Notes under the pieces: generated by a model
Database searches by the model: none
What the model was told of the DNA's origin: nothing
Seen by the model: only the letters and a program-made list of their open reading frames with translations
Made by a program: the position numbers and the translations under genes
Assembly (NCBI RefSeq): GCF_001553785.1
Contig: NZ_LOJP01000002.1
Location: 609,844-673,843 of the forward strand
DNA: 64,000 nt
Reading direction: 5' to 3'
From: Actinoplanes sp. TFC3
GTDB taxonomy: Bacteria; Actinomycetota; Actinomycetes; Mycobacteriales; Micromonosporaceae
In this document: in pieces, positions 1 through 8,790 of the stretch
How the letters are laid out: each line of letters begins with the position of its first letter
Position numbering within the stretch: position 1 is the stretch's first letter

Positions 1-1
1 G

Positions 2-244
2 GCGCCGACGAACACGATGGCGATTCTGGCCCTGGTGTTCGCCTTTGTCTTCGCGCCGGCCGCGATTGTCATGGGGCATGTGGCCAAGAAGCAGATCCGG
101 CAGACCGGGGAGGGCGGCGACGGCCTGGCCACCGCGGGTTTGTGGCTGGGCTACATCTTCACCAGCCTGTACGTCCTGCTCTGCGCCTTCTACGTCGTGG
201 CGGTCATCTTCGCGATTGGGTCGAGCAACGGTTCGACGTACTGA
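2..244 (+). CDS. DUF4190-type small membrane protein, C-terminal part
   Basis: The reading frame is open to the left edge, so the start lies outside the window. The visible part has two hydrophobic helices separated by a short basic segment with the pattern GHVAKKQIRQTG, typical of DUF4190 proteins, followed by a short polar tail (SSNGSTY). A Met in frame at base 17 could be a start, but the frame continues upstream without a stop and the family usually has a Pro/Tyr/Gln-rich N-terminus before the helices, so I treat it as partial. It resembles the complete DUF4190 protein 1.1 kb downstream. Function unknown; an integral membrane protein is inferred. Confidence 0.75.
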   Translation, partial: APTNTMAILALVFAFVFAPAAIVMGHVAKKQIRQTGEGGDGLATAGLWLGYIFTSLYVLLCAFYVVAVIFAIGSSNGSTY

Positions 245-252
245 GACGCGCC

Positions 253-287
253 GCCGCCCGGTGGCTCGCAGGGGTCCACCGGGCGGC
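253..287. terminator. Bidirectional hairpin terminator
   Basis: A perfect 12-bp inverted repeat (GCCGCCCGGTGG / CCACCGGGCGGC) with an 11-base loop fills the gap between two convergent genes. There is no T-run, as is common for actinobacterial hairpin terminators. It probably ends transcription from both sides. Confidence 0.7.
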
Positions 288-309
288 CCACGACGACGCG
301 AACACCAGC

Positions 310-1176
310 TCAGCGGAATTCGGCCTCGCGGACGCTGTTGCCGCCGTCGACCACCAGCATCTGGCCGGTGATGTACGAGGCGGCCGGCGAGCACAGGAAA
401 GCGATCGCCGCGGCCACCTCATCGGGTGTGCCGGGGCGGCCGATCGGGGTGCCCAGGCCCTGCTTGATCTCCGTCACCGTGGAGGCGGCCGTGTAGATCG
501 TGCCGGGGGCCACGCAGTTGACGTTGATGCCGTCGGCCACCAGTTCCATGGCCAAAGCCCTGGTCAGACCCACCACCCCGGACTTCGCCGCCGCGTAGGC
601 CGCCTCGGTGGGCAGGGCGTTGATCGGGCCGGCGGTGGCCGCCAGGTTGACGATGCGGCCCCAGCCGCCTTCGGACATGCCACCGACGAACGCCCGGCTG
701 CACAGGAACGCGGTGCTCAGGTTGCGGTCGATCTCGGCTTTCCACTCGTCGTACGTGAGCTGGGCGACCGGGCGAAGCACCTCGGGGCTGGTGCGGCTGG
801 CCAGGCCCGCATTGTTCACCAGCACCTGCACGTCGCCGAGCTGGTCAACGATCGCGTCGGCCAGGGCTCCCACCTCGGCCTCATCCGTCAGGTCAGCCAC
901 GAAGCCGGTGACGCCCAGTTCGGTGGCGCGCTCGTGGATGCGGCGGGTGGTGGAGACGATGGCCACCCGAGCGCCGAGGTCGCGCAAGCGGCGTGCGGTG
1001 GCGTAGCCGATGCCGTCCGGGCTGCCTGCACCGGTGACCAGAGCGACCTTGCCATCCAAGCGGAGTGTCACCGGTCCGTCCTCCTCAGCAACGGCGGCCG
1101 CCAGCTCTGAGTGCACCGCTTCGGCGACTGCGGAGGGCTCGCTGGGCACGGACTCAGAATGGGCGTCGTAGACCAT
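310..1176 (-). CDS. SDR-family oxidoreductase
   Basis: Short-chain dehydrogenase/reductase of classical length (288 residues from this start). Visible features are the Rossmann glycine motif TGAGSPDGIG, the NNAG motif, the active-site YAAAK and a C-terminal VVDGG typical of FabG-like enzymes. The residue 13 positions before the catalytic Tyr, normally Ser, is Thr here (AATAGP), so activity is likely but the oxyanion contact is unusual. The substrate cannot be inferred. The ATG at 1176 is chosen because AGGAT lies 7 bases upstream; an in-frame ATG at 1215 has a poorer site. It converges with the preceding DUF4190 gene. Confidence 0.85.
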   Translation of the reverse strand: MVYDAHSESVPSEPSAVAEAVHSELAAAVAEEDGPVTLRLDGKVALVTGAGSPDGIGYATARRLRDLGARVAIVSTTRRIHERATELGVTGFVADLTDEAEVGALADAIVDQLGDVQVLVNNAGLASRTSPEVLRPVAQLTYDEWKAEIDRNLSTAFLCSRAFVGGMSEGGWGRIVNLAATAGPINALPTEAAYAAAKSGVVGLTRALAMELVADGINVNCVAPGTIYTAASTVTEIKQGLGTPIGRPGTPDEVAAAIAFLCSPAASYITGQMLVVDGGNSVREAEFR

Positions 1177-1338
1177 GCGGCGATCCTGCCCGCTCGCGCC
1201 CACGGGGGCAAACATCAGCTCGATCGTGGCGCGATAGTCCAGCGGCCCCGGGCCACAGAGCCGTAACGGGGGCTTCGCGCACGTGCCCGGGTCTTCTACC
1301 CTGGTGATTCACCCAGCGCGCCGGACGGAGGCAGCACC

Positions 1339-1851
1339 TTGACCTACCCACCGACGCCCGGTCCGGACGGCACCTACCCCGTGCCCCCGGACCCGCCGGT
1401 CCAGCCCTACCAGCAACCGCAGAATCCCGCATACCCGCAGTACGGCCAACCGCAGAACCCGTACCCGCAGCCGCCCAACCCGTTCGCGCCGCAGCCGCAG
1501 CCCGGCCAGCCACCCTACGACTATGGCTATCAGGGCAGCCCGTACGCGTACTCGCCGTACACGGGCATCCGCCGCCCAACCGACGGCCTGGCCATCGCGT
1601 CCCTGGTCGTGTCCATCGTCTCGGTCCTGGGGCTGTGTGCGTGGTGGATCGGTGGCGTGCTCGGCATCCTCGGCGCGATCTTCGGCCATGTGGCCCGGCG
1701 GCGCATGCGGACCACTGGGGCATCGGGGGCCGGGATGGCGCTCGCGGGCATCATCATCGGCTGGGTCGTCGCCGCGATTGCGATCATCGGGGCCGTTGTC
1801 GTCGTGATCGCGCTGGCCCACGACTCGGGTTCGAGCGGTAACACCTTCTGA
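1339..1851 (+). CDS. DUF4190-domain membrane protein
   Basis: A 170-residue protein with a TTG start preceded by GGAGG at good spacing. Residues 1-75 are a Pro/Tyr/Gln-rich disordered region (repeats such as QPQNP); residues 80-165 hold two transmembrane helices joined by a basic loop FGHVARRRMRTTG, the hallmark of DUF4190, and the tail is polar (DSGSSGNTF). It is a paralog of the truncated protein at the left edge of the window. The family has no established function; a membrane-anchored protein with a flexible cytoplasmic N-terminus is the reasonable reading. Confidence 0.8.
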   Translation: MTYPPTPGPDGTYPVPPDPPVQPYQQPQNPAYPQYGQPQNPYPQPPNPFAPQPQPGQPPYDYGYQGSPYAYSPYTGIRRPTDGLAIASLVVSIVSVLGLCAWWIGGVLGILGAIFGHVARRRMRTTGASGAGMALAGIIIGWVVAAIAIIGAVVVVIALAHDSGSSGNTF

Positions 1852-1857
1852 ACCGGC

Positions 1858-2493
1858 TCAGCCCCCGGGCGGCGGGGCGGTCGGGACGCTGGTACGGGCG
1901 ATCGGCACCACCGGGCCCTGCTCGACCACGATGAGCGGGGCCTTGCGGCCGTAGTGCTCGGGAAGCTCGACGCGGGCGCGCTGCACGTCGGGCGTGCCCA
2001 CCTCGACGCCGGCGCCGTCGTGGCGGGCCGAAATGGTGGCGATGAAGATGCCGCGCGACTTCCAGGCGGCGATGTCGTCGCGGACGCGGTCGTGCCAGGC
2101 GTTGAGCTCGTCGAGGCCGTGCTCGGCGTCGCGGACGAAGACGCAGGTGTTCTCGGCGGCCTGGCGGATGAGGTCGTCGAGGGGCGCCGAGGGAACGCGG
2201 TAGACGATGGCTCGTACCCGTTCCTGATCGACCTCGATGCCCGCATAGCTGGCCGCATGCTCGGAGCGTCCGGCCTTGTCGATGCGGGCGATCGCCGCGT
2301 CCAGGTCCTTGGGCGTGACCGGCAGCGTGCGCCCGCCGATGGTCATGGTCTCCGGGCTCCGGCTGAACTCGCAGCCCGCCGTGGTCCAGCCGCCCAGCAG
2401 GCCGGGTTGGATCGGCTCGGGCTCGTCGCAGCCGCCGGTCATGAGCAGCACCCCGGACGCCAGGCAGCCGAGCAGGTATCGATAGCCACGCAT
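1858..2493 (-). CDS. Putative lipoprotein
   Basis: A 211-residue protein with a short basic start (MRGYRY), a hydrophobic stretch and a lipobox-like LMTGGC ending at Cys22, so lipid attachment and location outside the membrane are likely. The rest is hydrophilic with no domain I recognise. A purine-rich site (GAGGGGGG) precedes the ATG. It ends 6 bases from the convergent DUF4190 gene. The function is unknown, and the lipobox is weak because Thr and Gly occupy the -3 and -2 positions. Confidence 0.7.
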   Translation of the reverse strand: MRGYRYLLGCLASGVLLMTGGCDEPEPIQPGLLGGWTTAGCEFSRSPETMTIGGRTLPVTPKDLDAAIARIDKAGRSEHAASYAGIEVDQERVRAIVYRVPSAPLDDLIRQAAENTCVFVRDAEHGLDELNAWHDRVRDDIAAWKSRGIFIATISARHDGAGVEVGTPDVQRARVELPEHYGRKAPLIVVEQGPVVPIARTSVPTAPPPGG

Positions 2494-2546
2494 CGCATCC
2501 CCCCTCTTTACCGTGCGGATCGGCGCTCCGCCAGGGTTTCAACGAG

Positions 2547-3452
2547 TCAGAGCGGGTCGGCGTCCCCCAGGGCCCGGGTTTTGCCACCCAGGATCACGAT
2601 CGCCACCCCGGCCACCAGGACCGCCAAGCCGGGCAGCGCCGAGAGCCGTGGCTGCTGACCCAGCCAGAGCCAGGCCAGGGTGGCCGCGCCGGGAACTTCG
2701 AGCAGGATCAGCACGCTGACCGTGGTGGCCGGCACCTTCTCGAGCGCGTAGTTGAACATCGAGTGCCCCAGTAATTGCGCGCCAACCACCAGCGCCAGGA
2801 TTGCCGCCCACGTCTGGTTGTCGTACCCGGCCAGGGGCACGCCCGCGATCAGGCAGCCGATCAAGAGCAGCACTGCACAAGTGCCATAACAGGCCCAGGT
2901 GTACGTCGTGGTGCTGATCCGTACCCGGGCCCGCTCACCGAACAGCGTGTAGACCGCGGCCGCCATCCCGCCGAGCACCGCCAGCACGTCGGCCAGCACC
3001 GCGCGCCCGGACACCCCGGCATCCACCCCGGTCGCCCAGGCCACGCCCACGACCGCGAGGGCGATGCCGAGCCAGCCGGTGCGGGTGGGCCGGTCCGGGG
3101 ATCGCAGTGCCGCGGCCAGTACACCCTGCCAGACCGGCTGGGTGGCGACCAAGGCGGTGGCGGTGGCCACGGAACCGAGTTGCACCGAGGGCATCCAGGT
3201 CGCGAAGTGCGCCGCCAGGGCAACGCCGGCCAGCACGCAGGAGAGGCCGCCGTTCGCAGGCAGTGTTCGTACCTCGGCACGCCTTGGACCTGCACTTATC
3301 GGGGTCAGCGCGGCGAAGGCGAGGCCATTGCGCCAGAAGGCCACGGCCACGGCGGGGGCGGCCGCGAACGCGATCAGTGGCGCCGACGACGACACCGCCA
3401 GAACCGCAACGACCAGCGCGGCCACGGTGAGCAATCCGGGCGTTGATCGCAT
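2547..3452 (-). CDS. EamA/DMT-family transporter
   Basis: An integral membrane protein of about 301 residues with roughly ten hydrophobic helices in two repeats of five, the EamA (DUF6) layout of drug/metabolite exporters. An internal GLAVLVAGVAIVILG stretch near the C-terminus is typical of the last helix. The open frame extends 69 codons further upstream, but that part is non-hydrophobic and unrelated; the ATG at 3452 has AAGGA at 5-base spacing and gives the usual family length. Substrate unknown. It is divergent from the following HAD hydrolase. Confidence 0.85.
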   Translation of the reverse strand: MRSTPGLLTVAALVVAVLAVSSSAPLIAFAAAPAVAVAFWRNGLAFAALTPISAGPRRAEVRTLPANGGLSCVLAGVALAAHFATWMPSVQLGSVATATALVATQPVWQGVLAAALRSPDRPTRTGWLGIALAVVGVAWATGVDAGVSGRAVLADVLAVLGGMAAAVYTLFGERARVRISTTTYTWACYGTCAVLLLIGCLIAGVPLAGYDNQTWAAILALVVGAQLLGHSMFNYALEKVPATTVSVLILLEVPGAATLAWLWLGQQPRLSALPGLAVLVAGVAIVILGGKTRALGDADPL

Positions 3453-3584
3453 CTTCATCCTTGCCCGTCGTTTCTTGCACATGAGCAAGTCACAGTTTGT
3501 GGACCTCCGTTGAGCGGAAAGTGAGCATCTGGTTACGCTCACCGCCGTTAACTTTTGGTCAATGCCCCTGGAGGGTGATTCTTG

Positions 3585-4283
3585 ATGCCCGCGTACCAAG
3601 CGGTGCTCTTCGATTTCTTCGGCACGCTGACCCGGTCCGTCAAACGCGGGCCGCAGCACGCCGAGATCGCCCGGGCGCTTGGCTGTGACCCCGAAGCCGT
3701 GCTGAGGGTGCTGGACCGCACCTTTGAGGTCCGGGCGCGCGGCCAGTTCGGCTCGGCCGAAGCCACCCTACGATGGGTCACCGAACAGGCCGGTGGCAGG
3801 CCGCGGCAGTCCCAGTTGCGCGCCGCCGTCCCGGCCCGCGTCGACGCCCTGAAGGCGGATACCCGGCTGCGCGCCGACGCCCAGAGCGTGCTTTCCGAGC
3901 TCAAGCACCGCGGTCTGCGTACCGCGCTGATCAGCGACTGCACCCACGAGCTGCCGGCGTTCCTGCCCAGCATGCCCATCGCGCCGCTGCTGGATGTCAG
4001 CGTCTTCTCCGTCGAGGTCGGGCGGTGCAAGCCCGACCCGGAGATCTACCTCGAGGCGTGCTGGCGGCTGCGGGTGGCGCCGGAGGATTGCCTGTACGTC
4101 GGGGACGGCGGCAGCCATGAGCTGACCGGCGCCACCGCCGTGGGCATGACAGCGGTCCGGTTGAGCGCGCCGGACCTGGCCGATCACCTGGTGTTCAACC
4201 GCGACGACGACTTCGCCGGGCGCAGCGTCACCTCACTGACCGACATCTTGAAGCTCGTCGCCCCCGTCCCGGCGTACTCGTGA
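3585..4283 (+). CDS. HAD-superfamily hydrolase
   Basis: About 232 residues with the four HAD motifs: I, FDFFGTLT near residue 10 (nucleophile Asp; the usual second Asp is Phe, as in several dehalogenase-like branches); II, ALISDC; III, the Lys in CKPDPEIY; and IV, GDGGSHEL. The helical cap between motifs I and II is of C1 type. It should be a cytoplasmic phosphatase or dehalogenase-like enzyme; loss of the second motif-I Asp makes a classical phosphatase less certain. GGAGGG lies upstream; a TTG three bases before the ATG is an alternative start. Confidence 0.85.
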   Translation: MPAYQAVLFDFFGTLTRSVKRGPQHAEIARALGCDPEAVLRVLDRTFEVRARGQFGSAEATLRWVTEQAGGRPRQSQLRAAVPARVDALKADTRLRADAQSVLSELKHRGLRTALISDCTHELPAFLPSMPIAPLLDVSVFSVEVGRCKPDPEIYLEACWRLRVAPEDCLYVGDGGSHELTGATAVGMTAVRLSAPDLADHLVFNRDDDFAGRSVTSLTDILKLVAPVPAYS

Positions 4284-4305
4284 GCGCGGCTGCGAAGATG
4301 GGCCG

Positions 4306-4806
4306 GTGACGACGGACCTGGTGGCCGAGGCGATCAAGAAGGCCGGCATCGCGTGGATCGGCACGTCCGGCGGACCCGCCCACGGGCTGTGGGTGATGCC
4401 GCTGGACGGGTCGCTGATCGTCGTGAGCGGGCCGGGTGAGCAGAGCGCGCCCGGCCTGGCCGAGGCGAGCACCGCCCAGGTGCGCCTGCGCGGCGACACC
4501 GGCGGCCTGATCGTCGTGGTCGAGGCCCAGGTGGAACGGCTGGCCCCGGGCAGCGAGCCGTGGAACGAGATCGCGCCGCAGCTCGCCACCAAGCGCCTCA
4601 ACGCCTCCGGAACCGCCGAGCAACTGGTGGCTCGCTGGGCGGATTCGGGATGCACTGTCGTCCGGCTCACCCCGACGGAATCCGCACCCCTTGCCGCTCC
4701 TGACCTTCCGGATGATTCGGGCGCGGCTTCACCGCGAGAAACACCGGCCCGCGTCGAGGTGCGTCGCCCGTTCCGCCTTCATCGGGTACGCAAGAAGCGC
4801 CGTTAA
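4306..4806 (+). CDS. Conserved protein, likely FMN-binding split-barrel fold
   Basis: A 166-residue GTG-start protein. Residues 1-125 read like actinobacterial pyridoxamine-5'-phosphate oxidase-like split-barrel proteins: a short helix, a strand with GGPAHGLWV, a GEQ segment, strands containing VRLRGDTGG, and a KRLNA motif near residue 95. The C-terminal 40 residues are Pro-rich and end in a very basic tail (RVRKKRR). No ligand residues can be assigned with confidence. It lies 22 bases after the HAD gene. Its stop overlaps that of the convergent PhzF gene, so one TAA/TTA serves both strands. Confidence 0.6.
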   Translation: MTTDLVAEAIKKAGIAWIGTSGGPAHGLWVMPLDGSLIVVSGPGEQSAPGLAEASTAQVRLRGDTGGLIVVVEAQVERLAPGSEPWNEIAPQLATKRLNASGTAEQLVARWADSGCTVVRLTPTESAPLAAPDLPDDSGAASPRETPARVEVRRPFRLHRVRKKRR

Positions 4807-5681
4807 CCGATGAACGGTGGAACCATGATCTCGCCCCTCGCCACCGGGACCACGTGACCCGCGACGGTTGCCGAGGTAGCGGCGCCACCCGAGGCGGTCA
4901 CCGTGCATGTCAGCAGCGACGGACGGTGCATCTCGATGCCCTGGTGCACGGTGTACTCCGAGGTGCCGTCGCCGGGCAGCCAGCCGTTGGCCACCAGCCA
5001 CACGCCCAGACCCAGCGCCGCCGACCCGGTGGCCGGGTCCTCGGGCACCGACTCCACCGGGCAGAAGACCCGCGAGTAGGCGGTGTTCGTGTCGGCGTCC
5101 CAGGCGAACACGTCGACCATCTCCACCCCGGCCTCGGATGCGCGGGCGACGTTGGCCCACGCTCGTACCAAGGCGCGACGCTCGACCGGCAGGTAGGCAA
5201 AGAAGAGCCCGCAGCCGGCCCACGACGGGGTGGCTTTGCGGCTGGCCTGGTCGTCCTTGGCCAGCCCGGTGATCTCCAGCAGCACCACCGGGTCCAGTTC
5301 GGCCCCGACCTCGGGGGTGCCGCCGGTCAGCACCGCCGAACCGTTGTCCGACACGACCACGGGAAGCAGGCCGGCACCGCACTCCTGGATGAGCTTGCCG
5401 GCGGCGGCTAGCCCCCGGCGTACCGCTGTCACCGCCGCTCCCACGCTCGGGTGACCGGCGAACGGCAGCTCCGAAGCCGGGGTGAAGATCCGCGCCCGGT
5501 AGGTGGCCTCGATGTCGGTGGGCGGGAGCACGAACACCGTCTCGGACAGGTTGAACTCGCGGGCCACGGCCTGCATCTGATCCGCGCCCAGAGCCTCGGC
5601 CCCGAACACCACCGCGAGCGGGTTGCCGGCGAAGGGCCGGTCGGTGAACACGTCCACGATCTCGTACACCAAGGTAGACAT
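4803..5681 (-). CDS. PhzF-family isomerase/epimerase
   Basis: A 292-residue protein with the diagnostic PhzF features: an N-terminal DVFTDRPFAGNPLAV, the catalytic Glu in NLSET (Glu47), GHPSVGAA, and EDPATGSAALG in the second half. PhzF folds as two similar alpha/beta halves with the active site between them and isomerises small carboxylic acids. No phenazine genes surround it, so a role in phenazine synthesis is not implied. It ends tail to tail with the split-barrel gene. Confidence 0.9.
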   Translation of the reverse strand: MSTLVYEIVDVFTDRPFAGNPLAVVFGAEALGADQMQAVAREFNLSETVFVLPPTDIEATYRARIFTPASELPFAGHPSVGAAVTAVRRGLAAAGKLIQECGAGLLPVVVSDNGSAVLTGGTPEVGAELDPVVLLEITGLAKDDQASRKATPSWAGCGLFFAYLPVERRALVRAWANVARASEAGVEMVDVFAWDADTNTAYSRVFCPVESVPEDPATGSAALGLGVWLVANGWLPGDGTSEYTVHQGIEMHRPSLLTCTVTASGGAATSATVAGHVVPVARGEIMVPPFIG

Positions 5682-5722
5682 GCCCCGACGCTAACCCAGG
5701 CACCCTGACCTAGGCTGAACGC

Positions 5723-7027
5723 GTGACCATGGGGACGAGGGTATATCTGGCGCGCCTTGCGGCGTTGCCCGTGTTCGACCCCAACGGCGACCGGGTGGGC
5801 CGGGTGCGCGACGCCGTCGTGCGGCTGCGCACCACCAACCGGCCGCCGCAGATCGTGGGGCTGGTGGCCGAGATGGCGCTGCGCCGGCGGATCTTTCTGC
5901 CGATCGGGCGCGTCACCTCGATGGACGCCGAGGCGGTGGTGCTCAGCACGGGCACGCTCAACCTGCGCCGCTTCGAGAAACGCCCGAACGAGCTGCTGGT
6001 CCTGGAGGATCTGCTGGACCGCCGGGTGAGCATCGAGGCAGAAGACGGCACCGGTACGGCCAAGAGCGGCATCGTTGTCGACCTGGGCATGGAGCTCAAC
6101 CGCAACAACGAGTGGCTGATCACCCGGGTCGCCGTGCGTCAGCACACCGGCCGGCTGACCCGGCGCGGGCATACCTACCAGGTCGAATACGACCGGGTGA
6201 AGGGTCTGGTCGGGCCGACCGACACCCAGGGCAGCGCCAACCTGGTGGCGCTGCTGGAGCAGATGCGCCCGGCCGACATGGCGAACGCCCTGCAGGACCT
6301 GCCGGACGCGCGCCGCAACGAGGTAGCCGCCGCGCTGAGCGACCGGACCCTGGCCGACGTGCTCGAGGAGCTGCCCGAGCACGACCAGGTCGAGATCCTC
6401 ATCCAGCTGGACCGCGAACGCGCCGCCGACGTGCTCGAACGCATGGACCCCGACGATGCCGCCGACCTGCTCGCCGAGCTGCCCAAGGCCGAGCAGACCA
6501 TCCTGCTGGACCTGATGGAGCCCGAGGAAGCCGGGCCGGTGCGGCAGCTGATGAGTTACACCCCGGGCACCGCGGGCTCGGTGATGACCTCCGAGCCGGT
6601 GATCATGACCCCGGACGCCACGGTGGCCGAGGCGCTGGCCCGTATCCGCGAGCCCGAGCTGTCGCCGGTGGTCGCCGCGCAGGTCTTCGTGGCCCGGGCC
6701 CCCTCCGCCACCCCGAGCGGGAAATACCTGGGCATGGTGCACTTCCAGCGGCTGTTGCGCGAGCCCCCCTCCTCAATCCTGGGCGGCATCATCGAGACCG
6801 ACATCGAAGCGCTGCGACCCGAGACCGGGCTGACCGAGATCACCCGGCGGATGGCGACGTACGACCTGGTCGCGATGCCGGTGATCGACAACGCCAACCG
6901 GCTGGTCGGCGCGGTGACCGTGGACGACGTGCTCGACCACTCGCTGCCCCGCGACTGGCGTGACCGCGATGTGCCCGAAGAAGCTGAGGAACCGGCCGGC
7001 GTGCTGCCTGGGGTGAACCACCGATGA
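5723..7027 (+). CDS. MgtE-N / CBS-domain regulatory protein (no membrane domain)
   Basis: 434 residues. The N-terminal half has PRC-barrel-like segments (VYLARLAALPVFDPNG; later VSIEAEDGTGT). Residues about 175-275 carry MgtE N-terminal superhelical repeats with the acidic EELPEHDQ and DPDDAADLLAELP motifs, and about 280-405 form a CBS pair. The MgtE transmembrane channel is absent, so this is a soluble metal- or nucleotide-sensing module rather than a transporter. It overlaps the DUF1003 gene by ATGA, and Mrp follows: the same order as Rv1232c-Rv1231c-mrp in M. tuberculosis, as I recall it. Confidence 0.85.
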   Translation: MTMGTRVYLARLAALPVFDPNGDRVGRVRDAVVRLRTTNRPPQIVGLVAEMALRRRIFLPIGRVTSMDAEAVVLSTGTLNLRRFEKRPNELLVLEDLLDRRVSIEAEDGTGTAKSGIVVDLGMELNRNNEWLITRVAVRQHTGRLTRRGHTYQVEYDRVKGLVGPTDTQGSANLVALLEQMRPADMANALQDLPDARRNEVAAALSDRTLADVLEELPEHDQVEILIQLDRERAADVLERMDPDDAADLLAELPKAEQTILLDLMEPEEAGPVRQLMSYTPGTAGSVMTSEPVIMTPDATVAEALARIREPELSPVVAAQVFVARAPSATPSGKYLGMVHFQRLLREPPSSILGGIIETDIEALRPETGLTEITRRMATYDLVAMPVIDNANRLVGAVTVDDVLDHSLPRDWRDRDVPEEAEEPAGVLPGVNHR

Positions 7028-7572
7028 CTGACCTGCGCCGCGATCGCATCGAACGGGACCGCCCGGACCGCCTCGACCAGCCGGTGGAGCCGGGCCGGGT
7101 ACGGCTGCCACGCTTCGACCCCGAGGCGTTCGGCCAGTGGTCGGAGAACATCGCCCGCTACATGGGCACCGCCAAGTTCATCGTCTACATGACGATCATG
7201 ATCGGCGCTTGGTTCGCGTGGAACACGTTGGCGCCCAAGGAGATGCGCTTTGACCCGTACACCTTCACGTTCCTGACCTTGATCCTGTCCTTGCAGGCGT
7301 CCTATGCCGCGCCGCTGATCCTGCTCGCGCAGAACCGCCAGACCGACCGGGACCGCCTGGCCATGGACGAGGACCGGCGCCGGGCGGCCATGCAGAAGGC
7401 CGACACCGAGTATCTGACCCGCGAGATCGCCGCCCTGCGCATCGCCCTCGGCGAGGTCGCGACCCGCGATTTCCTGCGCTCCGAGCTGACCCGGCTGGCC
7501 GACGAGCTGGACGAGGCGGCCGTGCGCCGGCAGAAGCTCGACCGCAAGGAGTGGGAGGAAGAGCACTCCTGA
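7024..7572 (+). CDS. DUF1003 membrane protein
   Basis: 182 residues. A charged N-terminus (RRDRIERDRPDR) is followed by two transmembrane helices at about 52-70 and 83-105, the DUF1003 core with IGAWFAWN between conserved positions, then a long charged helical tail (DRDRLAMDEDRRR) likely to form a coiled coil in the cytoplasm. The function is unknown. The overlap with the preceding MgtE-N/CBS gene and conserved pairing suggest they act together at the membrane, perhaps in divalent-cation homeostasis; this is inference. Confidence 0.85.
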   Translation: MTDLRRDRIERDRPDRLDQPVEPGRVRLPRFDPEAFGQWSENIARYMGTAKFIVYMTIMIGAWFAWNTLAPKEMRFDPYTFTFLTLILSLQASYAAPLILLAQNRQTDRDRLAMDEDRRRAAMQKADTEYLTREIAALRIALGEVATRDFLRSELTRLADELDEAAVRRQKLDRKEWEEEHS

Positions 7573-7593
7573 CACCGACGTAAGCTGGGCTTC

Positions 7594-8745
7594 ATGTCCG
7601 CACCCGCCCCCACCATCGAGGAAGCCGTCCAGGCCGCCCTCGCCACGGTTGACGACCCCGAGATCCGCAAGCCGATCACCGAGCTCGGCATGGTGAAGGG
7701 CTTCACCGTCGCCGCCGGCAAGATCACCGTCGAGATCCTGCTCACCGTGTCGGGCTGTCCGCTGCGGGACAAGCTCACCTCCGACATCACCACGGCGCTC
7801 ATCCGCATCCCGGGCATTGAGACCGTCGACATCGACTTCGGCGTGATGACCGAGGAGCAGCGCAAGGCCCTGCAGGCACAGCTGCGCGGGGGCGCCGGTC
7901 AGAGCGCCGAGCCGGTCATCCCGTTCGCGCAGCCCGGCTCCAAGACCCGGGTCTACGCGGTGGCCAGCGGCAAGGGCGGCGTCGGCAAGTCCAGCGTGAC
8001 GGTCAACCTGGCCGCGGCGCTGGCCAAGCGCGGCCTCTCGGTGGGCGTGGTCGACGCGGACATCTATGGCCACTCGGTGCCCCGCATGCTCGGCGTGGAC
8101 GGCCGGCCCACCCGCGTCGAAGAAATGATCATGCCGCCGCAGTCGCATGGCGTGAAGGTCATCTCGATCGGCATGTTCACCGCAGGCAATGCCGCCGTCG
8201 TCTGGCGCGGCCCGATGCTGCACCGCGCGCTGCAGCAGTTCCTCGCCGACGTGTTCTGGGGCGACCTGGACGTGCTGCTGCTCGACCTGCCCCCGGGCAC
8301 CGGCGACGTGGCGATCTCGCTGGCCCAGCTACTGCCCAATGCGGAGATCCTGGTGGTCACCACCCCGCAGCAAGCCGCGGCCGAGGTGGCCGAGCGCGCC
8401 GGTGCGATCGCCATGCAGACCCACCAGCGCCTGGTCGGCGTGGTCGAGAACATGAGCTGGCTCGAGCTGCCGGACGGCTCCCGCATGGAGGTCTTCGGCT
8501 CCGGCGGCGGCGAGACGGTGGCGTCCTCGCTGACCACAACCATGGGTGCTTCGGTGCCGCTGCTCGGTCAGATCCCGCTGGACACCCGGGTCCGCGAGGC
8601 CGGGGACGCGGGCACCCCGATCGTGCTGGCCGACCCTTCGGCACCGGCGGCCAAGGCTCTGGACGCGGTGGCCGATCGGCTCGCCGTGCGCCGGGAGTCG
8701 CTGGTCGGCAAGCCGCTCGGCCTGATGGTCAACGCCCGGCGCTAG
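7594..8745 (+). CDS. mrp: Mrp/ApbC-family P-loop ATPase
   Basis: 383 residues. Residues 1-90 are a MIP18/DUF59 domain with the conserved SGCPLRD; a deviant Walker A GKGGVGKSS lies at 126-134 and a Walker B-like LLLDLPPGTGD follows. This family carries Fe-S clusters to target proteins. The usual C-terminal CPxCG bridging the dimer cluster is absent: the equivalent segment is NMSWLELPDGSRM. It is third in the probable operon with the MgtE-N/CBS and DUF1003 genes. Confidence 0.93.
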   Translation: MSAPAPTIEEAVQAALATVDDPEIRKPITELGMVKGFTVAAGKITVEILLTVSGCPLRDKLTSDITTALIRIPGIETVDIDFGVMTEEQRKALQAQLRGGAGQSAEPVIPFAQPGSKTRVYAVASGKGGVGKSSVTVNLAAALAKRGLSVGVVDADIYGHSVPRMLGVDGRPTRVEEMIMPPQSHGVKVISIGMFTAGNAAVVWRGPMLHRALQQFLADVFWGDLDVLLLDLPPGTGDVAISLAQLLPNAEILVVTTPQQAAAEVAERAGAIAMQTHQRLVGVVENMSWLELPDGSRMEVFGSGGGETVASSLTTTMGASVPLLGQIPLDTRVREAGDAGTPIVLADPSAPAAKALDAVADRLAVRRESLVGKPLGLMVNARR

Positions 8746-8758
8746 TTGTCAGGTGGTT

Positions 8759-8788
8759 CTCGCTGCCGCGATGAGTTGCGGCGGCGAG
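8759..8788. terminator. Hairpin terminator between mrp and tatB
   Basis: An 11-bp stem (CTCGCTGCCGC / GCGGCGGCGAG, one T-G wobble) with an 8-base loop, placed between two convergent stop codons. Confidence 0.55.
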
Positions 8789-8790
8789 GA

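Noticed and set aside
6556..8223. A 555-codon minus-strand frame opposite the MgtE-N/CBS, DUF1003 and mrp genes
   Set aside because: It spans three well-supported genes and shows no motif.
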